A stretch of DNA of 64,000 nt from Rhynchopus sp. YZ270_cl-10 (GCA_964035575.1 OZ037907.1:62001-126000); one strand, 5' to 3'. Shown: positions 33,037 through 44,390, numbered from the stretch's first letter. The notes: generated by a model not told the origin, from the letters alone. A program made the numbers and translations.

Positions 33037-35346
33037 TCAGCACTGGATCTCGACCTCTCCGTGCATCATGCCCTCAAACTCGTTGGACGAGAAGGAGAAC
33101 ACAACCTCCTTCTGCATCCCTCTGTCACCGTTGCACCAGCGTGCTGCCGGCACAAAGATGGTCTTGGTCGCGTGTCCCTCAATGGTGCCCATCTTGTGGC
33201 TCTCGTCCTTCGACGGTGTGGAGTAGTGCACGAAGCAGTGTGTGAGCGGGGTGGCAAGCGGGTTGGTGAAGGTCACAGTTGCAGTGCCGTCCTTCAGGAG
33301 TGCCGCCACAGGGTTCGGGGTCGCAAGCTCAAACTTGTTTGTGTGCGAGTACATGACCATCCCAATCATGTTGCGCACCTCAAGTGTGACGCGCAGCGTG
33401 TTTGTCTTCGCAAGGAAGGGCGCGTACACAGCCTCGGGCACAACAATCGACGCAGTCTTCCCGTTCGGCGACACAACCGCAAGGGCGACGTCGAGGTCCG
33501 CAATCTTCACCCCGGTGTAGGACACAGCCTCCACCACGAAGACAGCCTGCGCACCCCCGCGTCCGCCGTTCAGCTTCACACCCCCAGTCGACACGGCGTG
33601 GAACTGCACGTCGCCCCCGGCAGCAAGGCTTCCCTCCTTGAGGGCGAACCCCGCCAGGTCGTCGTAGCGGCGCGACGTCATGCGGCTTCCCTTCCCGAGG
33701 GCAGCCGCCTCGCGCTCAGTGGTCAGCGGGCTGTCGTGCTTCTTGTACTGAGTCGTGATGTCCATGCGGCAGGTGTGGCCAGACCCAGTGCACCCAGGCT
33801 GCTTGGTCGAGATGTAGCGCCCGACGTCGGAGTAGATGTACTGCCCGTTGCGGATCACAATCCCGTTTGTCTCAGACACCACAAAGGTCTGGTCGTAGCT
33901 CGACCCGTGCGCCACGTTGTCCGCCATCTGCGGGAGGGAAGCAGGTCCCATCTGGTACTTCCCTCCCGAGGTCTCCTGCGGGGTCGCGTCAATGGCGTTC
34001 CACTGCACCGCTGCAGACGAGATGTCCGGGCGCGACATCTTCGCGTCGACCCAGGCGTGGAAGTTCCAGATCGAGTCGGACGTGCGCTCGTCGATGTAGA
34101 AGTCGAACGGCTTCGACTCGTGCGCACTGCGGAAGTTTGTGATCGGGCGTGCCGCAACTCCCAGCGTACGCATCGCCGTTGTCAGCAGGCACGCAAACAC
34201 CCAGCACTGTCCGTACTTCACAGACGCGTAGCCTCCGTCGCTCCACTGCTTCATGATCTGACGCGACCCGGTCCACACAGTCGGGGACGTGCCGTCGGCG
34301 TAGTTCCCGTCCCAGCGTCCCTGCAGCACACCCTGCGACACACCCGAGTTCAGCAGGTACGTCATCGCACGCGACACCTCAATGGCGCTCGACCTGTCCA
34401 CAGACGACGGCATGCGCGACACCAGCTCCATCACGTAGTTCAGCACGTCGTACTGGCCAAACGCCCACGCAGACGACCCTGCACCCTGCCCCAGAGACGC
34501 AGAGTACACGTCCCCGTACCAGTAGCGCCCGTTCTCGTTCTCCAGGTACTCCGCACGCTCCGCAGCGTCTGCCACGTAGGTCTGCGTGTCCGCCGCCTTG
34601 TACGGGTTGAAGAGCACAGCCACCGTTCCGTAGCTCTCCCCGTTCAGCGTCAGTGCGAACCGTCCGACGTCCGCCGTTGCCGGCACAGCCACAGCCCACA
34701 CCGTTGCGCTTGTTGCTGTCGCCGTCAGTGCCACACCCCCGAGTGCCGCCGTGAACGACGCAGGCGCCGCCCCGACCAGCTCCACCTCAAACGTCTGCCC
34801 ACGGCGCACCACCAGCTCGTCCGACGGCGTGTATCCTGCAGTCGTGTAGAACTGTGCCGTCGTGTGTGCAGCCAGGTTCTGTGTCTTCCTCAGCGCGAAG
34901 AGCTGTCCAGTGGGAGGGGTGGGTGGGGTCGGCGGGGTGGATCCGCTCACGCACTGCAGGGTGGTTGCGCTGCACGTACGCCCCTGTGTGTCGGCGGTGC
35001 CGTCGCAGTACAGCGTCTGTCCGGCAACGTCGCAGTCGGGGTCCCATGCACCGCAGTTGCAGTCGCAGCCGTCCCTTGCGTTGTAGTACGCTTGGTTGCA
35101 GGTGAAGACAGGGGCGGTTGCCTCCGCCTCGCACACCAGCGTGTCCTTGTTGCACACACGGTTCTCCGTGTCCCTCCCGCTCGCGCAGTACAGCGTCTGC
35201 CCGGCAATGTCGCAGTCCGGGTCCCACTCACCGCAGGCACAGTCGCACCCGTCCTGTGCGTTGAAGTACGACTGGTCGCACGTCCACGCACCCTCCACAG
35301 AGGACACTGCAAGGCAGCTCGCTAGGAGCAAGGCGGACACTCTCAT
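33037..35346 (-). CDS. Secreted transglutaminase, array copy 5
   Basis: Full-length 769-aa frame, identical in predicted protein to the others, same 5' leader and 3' spacer. Each copy carries its own complete upstream region, so each could be transcribed independently. Confidence 0.93.
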   Translation of the reverse strand: MRVSALLLASCLAVSSVEGAWTCDQSYFNAQDGCDCACGEWDPDCDIAGQTLYCASGRDTENRVCNKDTLVCEAEATAPVFTCNQAYYNARDGCDCNCGAWDPDCDVAGQTLYCDGTADTQGRTCSATTLQCVSGSTPPTPPTPPTGQLFALRKTQNLAAHTTAQFYTTAGYTPSDELVVRRGQTFEVELVGAAPASFTAALGGVALTATATSATVWAVAVPATADVGRFALTLNGESYGTVAVLFNPYKAADTQTYVADAAERAEYLENENGRYWYGDVYSASLGQGAGSSAWAFGQYDVLNYVMELVSRMPSSVDRSSAIEVSRAMTYLLNSGVSQGVLQGRWDGNYADGTSPTVWTGSRQIMKQWSDGGYASVKYGQCWVFACLLTTAMRTLGVAARPITNFRSAHESKPFDFYIDERTSDSIWNFHAWVDAKMSRPDISSAAVQWNAIDATPQETSGGKYQMGPASLPQMADNVAHGSSYDQTFVVSETNGIVIRNGQYIYSDVGRYISTKQPGCTGSGHTCRMDITTQYKKHDSPLTTEREAAALGKGSRMTSRRYDDLAGFALKEGSLAAGGDVQFHAVSTGGVKLNGGRGGAQAVFVVEAVSYTGVKIADLDVALAVVSPNGKTASIVVPEAVYAPFLAKTNTLRVTLEVRNMIGMVMYSHTNKFELATPNPVAALLKDGTATVTFTNPLATPLTHCFVHYSTPSKDESHKMGTIEGHATKTIFVPAARWCNGDRGMQKEVVFSFSSNEFEGMMHGEVEIQC

Positions 35347-36804
35347 TGTTGCTTTGTGTTGTATGGTTAAGACCCTGTTGTGTGTTGTGTGAAGCTGTGA
35401 AGCTGGCTACGAAAAACACCCCCCTCATTTGGGTGCTGTTGAACCACAGTGAAAAGCTCCCTCATCAGTGAATTAGGTAGAGCAATGTGCGCACAGCGGG
35501 TACATGCCAGGTGGAGAAGGAGAGAGTTTCAGATGCGCATGTGAGTGATAGTGCATCTTCTTGAGAAGGTGTTGGTTCTGACGTATTGGCAAGACAACTC
35601 CCCGTGGGGAAACTACAAGTACGCGCGAGACCTTAACCCACACAGGAAAACGAGAAACGAAACAGTGAGGAGGGTTTGTGAGTTGTACAATAAATAGGGG
35701 GCGTTCTTGGTTTTGATGTTAGTTTTGAGTGTTCACATTTTTTTGTAGCTGGAGGAGGAGGGTAACTCCTGGGGGGTTTGTGAACAGAAGGCTGCTGTTT
35801 GGCTCTCGCAAAGCCAGGTACACAAAAAAATATATGTCGCTGTGGTACACACCACCTTGCGGTATAAAGCTATTCACGAATTTCATAAATTTGCATGGAA
35901 CGCAAAGAAGCGTGTTTTTTGTGCAACATTTTTTTTGATTGTTTCTTTTTTTCCTTTTCATTGATCGAAATGGTCCCATTTTGTTGCTACACAAAAGCGG
36001 GTGTTTAGTCGGCCACGTTTGGGTGACGGTCTTTTAGTTGACATTACTTTTTAAAAGCAAAAAAGGGGGCGAAATGATGTGACTGCGTTTTGCCCCAGTA
36101 GAAAAAAGGCCGCGCACAAATAAAAATCGCAAAAAAAAAAGCAGAAAAAGAGTCTGGTTCTTCGTTGGCGCTGAAAAGAAAACAGCTTACACGTCTACAG
36201 ACTACGCGTTTCTGCCGATTTTTTGCGGATTTCTCTCTGTTCGGATGGAACGCTGGTTGCGTCCCTCTGAATAGGGAGAGAGTTGCAAACTTTCGATATG
36301 ACCACTGAAAAAAGAAAAAAAACCAAAAGAGCAGAGGGTTGAGGGGGGGGGTTGCTGAGTTTGGCCTTTTCTTTCTTCAAAAAAAAAAAACAAAAGAACG
36401 GTTTACTGCGAGTATGGTGTCGTACACAGGAACTAAAAATGCACGCAAACTGCAGAGGGACATCATGCACCTAGCAACAGCTTCGTACCCTGTGTATGAC
36501 AGGTATGAGCAAATGCAGTAAAACGAACGGAAAAGAAAAAAAATAGGAAATAAAAAAAAATGAAAAATAGAAAAATGATGGAAAAAAACTCCGACCATTC
36601 GGGTGTGACTGGAAAATAGAAGCCAAAGTGAAAACACAGAAAACCGACATCTTTCAGAAGCTATGCAATCACTGGCTACATCTCACATCACCTCCGACTC
36701 GGAGATAGAGGCAAAAAAAAGGTATAAAGCTAAAAGGTATAAAACCCCAAAATCCAAACTGAAAGTGCGACAGGATGGAGGAAGGGGTGAATAGGCAGGC
36801 TAGA

Positions 36805-39114
36805 TCAGCACTGGATCTCGACCTCTCCGTGCATCATGCCCTCAAACTCGTTGGACGAGAAGGAGAACACAACCTCCTTCTGCATCCCTCTGTCACCGTT
36901 GCACCAGCGTGCTGCCGGCACAAAGATGGTCTTGGTCGCGTGTCCCTCAATGGTGCCCATCTTGTGGCTCTCGTCCTTCGACGGTGTGGAGTAGTGCACG
37001 AAGCAGTGTGTGAGCGGGGTGGCAAGCGGGTTGGTGAAGGTCACAGTTGCAGTGCCGTCCTTCAGGAGTGCCGCCACAGGGTTCGGGGTCGCAAGCTCAA
37101 ACTTGTTTGTGTGCGAGTACATGACCATCCCAATCATGTTGCGCACCTCAAGTGTGACGCGCAGCGTGTTTGTCTTCGCAAGGAAGGGCGCGTACACAGC
37201 CTCGGGCACAACAATCGACGCAGTCTTCCCGTTCGGCGACACAACCGCAAGGGCGACGTCGAGGTCCGCAATCTTCACCCCGGTGTAGGACACAGCCTCC
37301 ACCACGAAGACAGCCTGCGCACCCCCGCGTCCGCCGTTCAGCTTCACACCCCCAGTCGACACGGCGTGGAACTGCACGTCGCCCCCGGCAGCAAGGCTTC
37401 CCTCCTTGAGGGCGAACCCCGCCAGGTCGTCGTAGCGGCGCGACGTCATGCGGCTTCCCTTCCCGAGGGCAGCCGCCTCGCGCTCAGTGGTCAGCGGGCT
37501 GTCGTGCTTCTTGTACTGAGTCGTGATGTCCATGCGGCAGGTGTGGCCAGACCCAGTGCACCCAGGCTGCTTGGTCGAGATGTAGCGCCCGACGTCGGAG
37601 TAGATGTACTGCCCGTTGCGGATCACAATCCCGTTTGTCTCAGACACCACAAAGGTCTGGTCGTAGCTCGACCCGTGCGCCACGTTGTCCGCCATCTGCG
37701 GGAGGGAAGCAGGTCCCATCTGGTACTTCCCTCCCGAGGTCTCCTGCGGGGTCGCGTCAATGGCGTTCCACTGCACCGCTGCAGACGAGATGTCCGGGCG
37801 CGACATCTTCGCGTCGACCCAGGCGTGGAAGTTCCAGATCGAGTCGGACGTGCGCTCGTCGATGTAGAAGTCGAACGGCTTCGACTCGTGCGCACTGCGG
37901 AAGTTTGTGATCGGGCGTGCCGCAACTCCCAGCGTACGCATCGCCGTTGTCAGCAGGCACGCAAACACCCAGCACTGTCCGTACTTCACAGACGCGTAGC
38001 CTCCGTCGCTCCACTGCTTCATGATCTGACGCGACCCGGTCCACACAGTCGGGGACGTGCCGTCGGCGTAGTTCCCGTCCCAGCGTCCCTGCAGCACACC
38101 CTGCGACACACCCGAGTTCAGCAGGTACGTCATCGCACGCGACACCTCAATGGCGCTCGACCTGTCCACAGACGACGGCATGCGCGACACCAGCTCCATC
38201 ACGTAGTTCAGCACGTCGTACTGGCCAAACGCCCACGCAGACGACCCTGCACCCTGCCCCAGAGACGCAGAGTACACGTCCCCGTACCAGTAGCGCCCGT
38301 TCTCGTTCTCCAGGTACTCCGCACGCTCCGCAGCGTCTGCCACGTAGGTCTGCGTGTCCGCCGCCTTGTACGGGTTGAAGAGCACAGCCACCGTTCCGTA
38401 GCTCTCCCCGTTCAGCGTCAGTGCGAACCGTCCGACGTCCGCCGTTGCCGGCACAGCCACAGCCCACACCGTTGCGCTTGTTGCTGTCGCCGTCAGTGCC
38501 ACACCCCCGAGTGCCGCCGTGAACGACGCAGGCGCCGCCCCGACCAGCTCCACCTCAAACGTCTGCCCACGGCGCACCACCAGCTCGTCCGACGGCGTGT
38601 ATCCTGCAGTCGTGTAGAACTGTGCCGTCGTGTGTGCAGCCAGGTTCTGTGTCTTCCTCAGCGCGAAGAGCTGTCCAGTGGGAGGGGTGGGTGGGGTCGG
38701 CGGGGTGGATCCGCTCACGCACTGCAGGGTGGTTGCGCTGCACGTACGCCCCTGTGTGTCGGCGGTGCCGTCGCAGTACAGCGTCTGTCCGGCAACGTCG
38801 CAGTCGGGGTCCCATGCACCGCAGTTGCAGTCGCAGCCGTCCCTTGCGTTGTAGTACGCTTGGTTGCAGGTGAAGACAGGGGCGGTTGCCTCCGCCTCGC
38901 ACACCAGCGTGTCCTTGTTGCACACACGGTTCTCCGTGTCCCTCCCGCTCGCGCAGTACAGCGTCTGCCCGGCAATGTCGCAGTCCGGGTCCCACTCACC
39001 GCAGGCACAGTCGCACCCGTCCTGTGCGTTGAAGTACGACTGGTCGCACGTCCACGCACCCTCCACAGAGGACACTGCAAGGCAGCTCGCTAGGAGCAAG
39101 GCGGACACTCTCAT
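36805..39114 (-). CDS. Secreted transglutaminase, array copy 6
   Basis: Full length and identical in predicted protein. It is the last copy whose upstream flank (39115-39430) is the standard array junction; the next copy to the right has a different, diverged upstream flank. Confidence 0.93.
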   Translation of the reverse strand: MRVSALLLASCLAVSSVEGAWTCDQSYFNAQDGCDCACGEWDPDCDIAGQTLYCASGRDTENRVCNKDTLVCEAEATAPVFTCNQAYYNARDGCDCNCGAWDPDCDVAGQTLYCDGTADTQGRTCSATTLQCVSGSTPPTPPTPPTGQLFALRKTQNLAAHTTAQFYTTAGYTPSDELVVRRGQTFEVELVGAAPASFTAALGGVALTATATSATVWAVAVPATADVGRFALTLNGESYGTVAVLFNPYKAADTQTYVADAAERAEYLENENGRYWYGDVYSASLGQGAGSSAWAFGQYDVLNYVMELVSRMPSSVDRSSAIEVSRAMTYLLNSGVSQGVLQGRWDGNYADGTSPTVWTGSRQIMKQWSDGGYASVKYGQCWVFACLLTTAMRTLGVAARPITNFRSAHESKPFDFYIDERTSDSIWNFHAWVDAKMSRPDISSAAVQWNAIDATPQETSGGKYQMGPASLPQMADNVAHGSSYDQTFVVSETNGIVIRNGQYIYSDVGRYISTKQPGCTGSGHTCRMDITTQYKKHDSPLTTEREAAALGKGSRMTSRRYDDLAGFALKEGSLAAGGDVQFHAVSTGGVKLNGGRGGAQAVFVVEAVSYTGVKIADLDVALAVVSPNGKTASIVVPEAVYAPFLAKTNTLRVTLEVRNMIGMVMYSHTNKFELATPNPVAALLKDGTATVTFTNPLATPLTHCFVHYSTPSKDESHKMGTIEGHATKTIFVPAARWCNGDRGMQKEVVFSFSSNEFEGMMHGEVEIQC

Positions 39115-40572
39115 TGTTGCTTTGTGTTGTATGGTTAAGACCCTGTTGTGTGTTGTGTGAAGCTGTGAAGCTGGCTACGAAAAACACCCCCCTCATTTGG
39201 GTGCTGTTGAACCACAGTGAAAAGCTCCCTCATCAGTGAATTAGGTAGAGCAATGTGCGCACAGCGGGTACATGCCAGGTGGAGAAGGAGAGAGTTTCAG
39301 ATGCGCATGTGAGTGATAGTGCATCTTCTTGAGAAGGTGTTGGTTCTGACGTATTGGCAAGACAACTCCCCGTGGGGAAACTACAAGTACGCGCGAGACC
39401 TTAACCCACACAGGAAAACGAGAAACGAAACAGTGAGGAGGGTTTGTGAGTTGTACAATAAATAGGGGGCGTTCTTGGTTTTGATGTTAGTTTTGAGTGT
39501 TCACATTTTTTTGTAGCTGGAGGAGGAGGGTAACTCCTGGGGGGTTTGTGAACAGAAGGCTGCTGTTTGGCTCTCGCAAAGCCAGGTACACAAAAAAATA
39601 TATGTCGCTGTGGTACACACCACCTTGCGGTATAAAGCTATTCACGAATTTCATAAATTTGCATGGAACGCAAAGAAGCGTGTTTTTTGTGCAACATTTT
39701 TTTTGATTGTTTCTTTTTTTCCTTTTCATTGATCGAAATGGTCCCATTTTGTTGCTACACAAAAGCGGGTGTTTAGTCGGCCACGTTTGGGTGACGGTCT
39801 TTTAGTTGACATTACTTTTTAAAAGCAAAAAAGGGGGCGAAATGATGTGACTGCGTTTTGCCCCAGTAGAAAAAAGGCCGCGCACAAATAAAAATCGCAA
39901 AAAAAAAAGCAGAAAAAGAGTCTGGTTCTTCGTTGGCGCTGAAAAGAAAACAGCTTACACGTCTACAGACTACGCGTTTCTGCCGATTTTTTGCGGATTT
40001 CTCTCTGTTCGGATGGAACGCTGGTTGCGTCCCTCTGAATAGGGAGAGAGTTGCAAACTTTCGATATGACCACTGAAAAAAGAAAAAAAACCAAAAGAGC
40101 AGAGGGTTGAGGGGGGGGGTTGCTGAGTTTGGCCTTTTCTTTCTTCAAAAAAAAAAAACAAAAGAACGGTTTACTGCGAGTATGGTGTCGTACACAGGAA
40201 CTAAAAATGCACGCAAACTGCAGAGGGACATCATGCACCTAGCAACAGCTTCGTACCCTGTGTATGACAGGTATGAGCAAATGCAGTAAAACGAACGGAA
40301 AAGAAAAAAAATAGGAAATAAAAAAAAATGAAAAATAGAAAAATGATGGAAAAAAACTCCGACCATTCGGGTGTGACTGGAAAATAGAAGCCAAAGTGAA
40401 AACACAGAAAACCGACATCTTTCAGAAGCTATGCAATCACTGGCTACATCTCACATCACCTCCGACTCGGAGATAGAGGCAAAAAAAAGGTATAAAGCTA
40501 AAAGGTATAAAACCCCAAAATCCAAACTGAAAGTGCGACAGGATGGAGGAAGGGGTGAATAGGCAGGCTAGA

Positions 40573-42882
40573 TCAGCACTGGATCTCGACCTCTCCGTGC
40601 ATCATGCCCTCAAACTCGTTGGACGAGAAGGAGAACACAACCTCCTTCTGCATCCCTCTGTCACCGTTGCACCAGCGTGCTGCCGGCACAAAGATGGTCT
40701 TGGTCGCGTGTCCCTCAATGGTGCCCATCTTGTGGCTCTCGTCCTTCGACGGTGTGGAGTAGTGCACGAAGCAGTGTGTGAGCGGGGTGGCAAGCGGGTT
40801 GGTGAAGGTCACAGTTGCAGTGCCGTCCTTCAGGAGTGCCGCCACAGGGTTCGGGGTCGCAAGCTCAAACTTGTTTGTGTGCGAGTACATGACCATCCCA
40901 ATCATGTTGCGCACCTCAAGTGTGACGCGCAGCGTGTTTGTCTTCGCAAGGAAGGGCGCGTACACAGCCTCGGGCACAACAATCGACGCAGTCTTCCCGT
41001 TCGGCGACACAACCGCAAGGGCGACGTCGAGGTCCGCAATCTTCACCCCGGTGTAGGACACAGCCTCCACCACGAAGACAGCCTGCGCACCCCCGCGTCC
41101 GCCGTTCAGCTTCACACCCCCAGTCGACACGGCGTGGAACTGCACGTCGCCCCCGGCAGCAAGGCTTCCCTCCTTGAGGGCGAACCCCGCCAGGTCGTCG
41201 TAGCGGCGCGACGTCATGCGGCTTCCCTTCCCGAGGGCAGCCGCCTCGCGCTCAGTGGTCAGCGGGCTGTCGTGCTTCTTGTACTGAGTCGTGATGTCCA
41301 TGCGGCAGGTGTGGCCAGACCCAGTGCACCCAGGCTGCTTGGTCGAGATGTAGCGCCCGACGTCGGAGTAGATGTACTGCCCGTTGCGGATCACAATCCC
41401 GTTTGTCTCAGACACCACAAAGGTCTGGTCGTAGCTCGACCCGTGCGCCACGTTGTCCGCCATCTGCGGGAGGGAAGCAGGTCCCATCTGGTACTTCCCT
41501 CCCGAGGTCTCCTGCGGGGTCGCGTCAATGGCGTTCCACTGCACCGCTGCAGACGAGATGTCCGGGCGCGACATCTTCGCGTCGACCCAGGCGTGGAAGT
41601 TCCAGATCGAGTCGGACGTGCGCTCGTCGATGTAGAAGTCGAACGGCTTCGACTCGTGCGCACTGCGGAAGTTTGTGATCGGGCGTGCCGCAACTCCCAG
41701 CGTACGCATCGCCGTTGTCAGCAGGCACGCAAACACCCAGCACTGTCCGTACTTCACAGACGCGTAGCCTCCGTCGCTCCACTGCTTCATGATCTGACGC
41801 GACCCGGTCCACACAGTCGGGGACGTGCCGTCGGCGTAGTTCCCGTCCCAGCGTCCCTGCAGCACACCCTGCGACACACCCGAGTTCAGCAGGTACGTCA
41901 TCGCACGCGACACCTCAATGGCGCTCGACCTGTCCACAGACGACGGCATGCGCGACACCAGCTCCATCACGTAGTTCAGCACGTCGTACTGGCCAAACGC
42001 CCACGCAGACGACCCTGCACCCTGCCCCAGAGACGCAGAGTACACGTCCCCGTACCAGTAGCGCCCGTTCTCGTTCTCCAGGTACTCCGCACGCTCCGCA
42101 GCGTCTGCCACGTAGGTCTGCGTGTCCGCCGCCTTGTACGGGTTGAAGAGCACAGCCACCGTTCCGTAGCTCTCCCCGTTCAGCGTCAGTGCGAACCGTC
42201 CGACGTCCGCCGTTGCCGGCACAGCCACAGCCCACACCGTTGCGCTTGTTGCTGTCGCCGTCAGTGCCACACCCCCGAGTGCCGCCGTGAACGACGCAGG
42301 CGCCGCCCCGACCAGCTCCACCTCAAACGTCTGCCCACGGCGCACCACCAGCTCGTCCGACGGCGTGTATCCTGCAGTCGTGTAGAACTGTGCCGTCGTG
42401 TGTGCAGCCAGGTTCTGTGTCTTCCTCAGCGCGAAGAGCTGTCCAGTGGGAGGGGTGGGTGGGGTCGGCGGGGTGGATCCGCTCACGCACTGCAGGGTGG
42501 TTGCGCTGCACGTACGCCCCTGTGTGTCGGCGGTGCCGTCGCAGTACAGCGTCTGTCCGGCAACGTCGCAGTCGGGGTCCCATGCACCGCAGTTGCAGTC
42601 GCAGCCGTCCCTTGCGTTGTAGTACGCTTGGTTGCAGGTGAAGACAGGGGCGGTTGCCTCCGCCTCGCACACCAGCGTGTCCTTGTTGCACACACGGTTC
42701 TCCGTGTCCCTCCCGCTCGCGCAGTACAGCGTCTGCCCGGCAATGTCGCAGTCCGGGTCCCACTCACCGCAGGCACAGTCGCACCCGTCCTGTGCGTTGA
42801 AGTACGACTGGTCGCACGTCCACGCACCCTCCACAGAGGACACTGCAAGGCAGCTCGCTAGGAGCAAGGCGGACACTCTCAT
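40573..42882 (-). CDS. Secreted transglutaminase, array copy 7 (promoter-distinct)
   Basis: Coding sequence identical to the others, but its upstream region diverges from the array version after 42962, about 80 bp before the start codon: compare CTCATATTTGGGTGTACTG here with CTCATTTGGGTGCTGTTG in the units. Homology resumes imperfectly to about 43130. This is the first copy in the direction of transcription and probably keeps the pre-duplication promoter, so it may be expressed differently from the other six. Confidence 0.93.
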   Translation of the reverse strand: MRVSALLLASCLAVSSVEGAWTCDQSYFNAQDGCDCACGEWDPDCDIAGQTLYCASGRDTENRVCNKDTLVCEAEATAPVFTCNQAYYNARDGCDCNCGAWDPDCDVAGQTLYCDGTADTQGRTCSATTLQCVSGSTPPTPPTPPTGQLFALRKTQNLAAHTTAQFYTTAGYTPSDELVVRRGQTFEVELVGAAPASFTAALGGVALTATATSATVWAVAVPATADVGRFALTLNGESYGTVAVLFNPYKAADTQTYVADAAERAEYLENENGRYWYGDVYSASLGQGAGSSAWAFGQYDVLNYVMELVSRMPSSVDRSSAIEVSRAMTYLLNSGVSQGVLQGRWDGNYADGTSPTVWTGSRQIMKQWSDGGYASVKYGQCWVFACLLTTAMRTLGVAARPITNFRSAHESKPFDFYIDERTSDSIWNFHAWVDAKMSRPDISSAAVQWNAIDATPQETSGGKYQMGPASLPQMADNVAHGSSYDQTFVVSETNGIVIRNGQYIYSDVGRYISTKQPGCTGSGHTCRMDITTQYKKHDSPLTTEREAAALGKGSRMTSRRYDDLAGFALKEGSLAAGGDVQFHAVSTGGVKLNGGRGGAQAVFVVEAVSYTGVKIADLDVALAVVSPNGKTASIVVPEAVYAPFLAKTNTLRVTLEVRNMIGMVMYSHTNKFELATPNPVAALLKDGTATVTFTNPLATPLTHCFVHYSTPSKDESHKMGTIEGHATKTIFVPAARWCNGDRGMQKEVVFSFSSNEFEGMMHGEVEIQC

Positions 42883-43405
42883 TGTTGCTTTGTGTTGTAT
42901 GGTTAAGACCCTGTTGTGTGTTGTGTGAAGCTGTGAAGCTGGCTACGAAAAACACCCCCCTCATATTTGGGTGTACTGTAAAACCACAGGAGAGCTCCCC
43001 CCACCAATTCAAAATTCAGTAAATTTGGTTGAGCAATGGGGTGCGCACAGCTACAGGTGTGCCAGGTGGAGAAGGAGAGCTTCAGATGCGCATGTGAGTG
43101 ATAGTGCATCTTCTTGAGAAGCTGTTAGCATTGTGTGCTGGGCGACAGAGGAAGGAGCGGTGTTGCAGACAGCAACGTTCTATGTGGCGTAGAGAAGAAC
43201 ACAAGAATTCAACATTTGTTTTAATTGCTGTCTTTTTCTTACTTTACCCATTCACCCTTTTTGTTTGTCTCTTTTTTTGTTGGTAACTTGGTGTCGCCGT
43301 CGAATAAGACACGCCTGCCCCCCACAGCACCGTTTACAGCTCTGTTGCCTGCAGTGCTTGCGGGAGGAGTGGCGACGTGCAGCTTCGAGGTGGCAACTGC
43401 CGGCG
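42883..43405. other. Right flank of array
   Basis: To about 43130 this is the diverged relative of the array upstream region (shared ATGCGCATGTGAGTGATAG). From 43130 to 43405 is the 3' side of the LRR gene; no further gene seen. Confidence 0.6.
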
Positions 43406-44390
43406 TCACTTTTTTGCGTGTCTCCGTCGCTTGCGGGGTTCCTCCGGTGGTTCGTCTCTGCTGCGTTTCGTACGGGATTCAACCACTACCGTCGCCAGCT
43501 TGCCTTTCTTCACAGTGCTCGATACAACATCACTGCAACCGGAGAGGTAGATGGTTCCACCATGCTTCAACGAAGTGCATCCACGCAGGAAGCCGACGCC
43601 AATTTCCGCAACACTGCTCAGCGAAGTCAAATCCACCAGTGTACGCAAAGAACTACATCCAGCCACGAAGTAGGGCTCAATTTGTGTAACACGACTGAGT
43701 GATGGCAAGTCCAGTGTACACAAACCACTGCATCCAGAAAGGAATGTGTGGTCAATATGTGTAACAGCGTTCAGTGGTGTTAAGTCCAGTGAACACAAAG
43801 CACTGCATCCGAAAAGGAAGCCGGGCTCAATTTGCGTAACACTGCTCAGTGATGTCACATCCAGTTCACACAAAGAACTGCATCCAAAAAGGAAGCAGCG
43901 CCCAATTTGTGTAACATGGATCAACCCTGAGAGGTCGATGCTTGTCAATGAATAGCAGTGCTGAAGAAACTCTTTCCCAATTTGAGTCACAGCAGACACA
44001 GCACTCAGATCAAGACTCGTCAACGATGCTGTAGAGAGGAACTGATCAGGAATCACCGTCGCAACCTCCGCCTGCAGAAGCAAACGCGCCACCTCAGGGT
44101 CCCCCACACTGTCCAGCCTCTCTGCCGTGATGTCGGTCTCACCCAACGCATGAAGTGCTGCTATGGCCTCGTACTTCTGCGTTTTTGTGAGGAAGATCCT
44201 GTCACCAACACTCAGCTGCGTCATGTCGTATCCTTCATCCATCGCCTCACTCTCCGAAATTCATCACAAAGCCGTCTTCAGGCAACCCCACTGCAGACGC
44301 GACCTTCCGACGCATCACCGCAGGGGTGTCATCCTCACCCAGCTCGGCAGTATCCCTCACTCCGTTCAGCCCCACGATAGTCAAATCCAT
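43406..44390 (-). CDS. Ubiquitin-like/leucine-rich repeat protein with a +1 frame shift
   Basis: Two frames form one domain plan. The first (ATG at 44388-44390) encodes MDLTIVGLNGVRDTAEL to FVMNFGE and stops at TGA (44244-44246). The second, shifted by +1, continues with MDEGYDMTQLSVGDRIFL, which supplies the missing half of a beta-grasp domain. After a helical stretch, six near-perfect 25-residue LRRs follow (pattern SLTSLDLSxLSxVTQIGxxFLxGCS), of the BspA/LRR_5 kind, then a basic tail (KRSRDEPPEEPRKRRRHAKK) like a nuclear localisation signal. In a family where the beta-grasp domain starts the protein, the break is either a disabling one-base change, a sequencing error, or programmed +1 frameshifting at GAG-TGA. 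No intron of plausible size fits. Role: probable protein-binding adaptor; no enzyme motif. Confidence 0.7.

Larger units (their letters stand above)
16798..42962. repeat. Tandem array of seven 3,768-bp transglutaminase units
   Basis: Every coding and spacer landmark recurs at exactly 3,768-bp steps (stops at 17965, 21733, 25501, 29269, 33037, 36805, 40573). All seven predicted proteins are identical, and I saw no base change within the coding units. Only the outer edges differ: the left edge (about 16830-16990) has a few substitutions and indels, and beyond 42962 the sequence is homologous to the unit's upstream region but clearly diverged (to about 43130). This is either very recent amplification or homogenisation by gene conversion. 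Confidence 0.95.
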
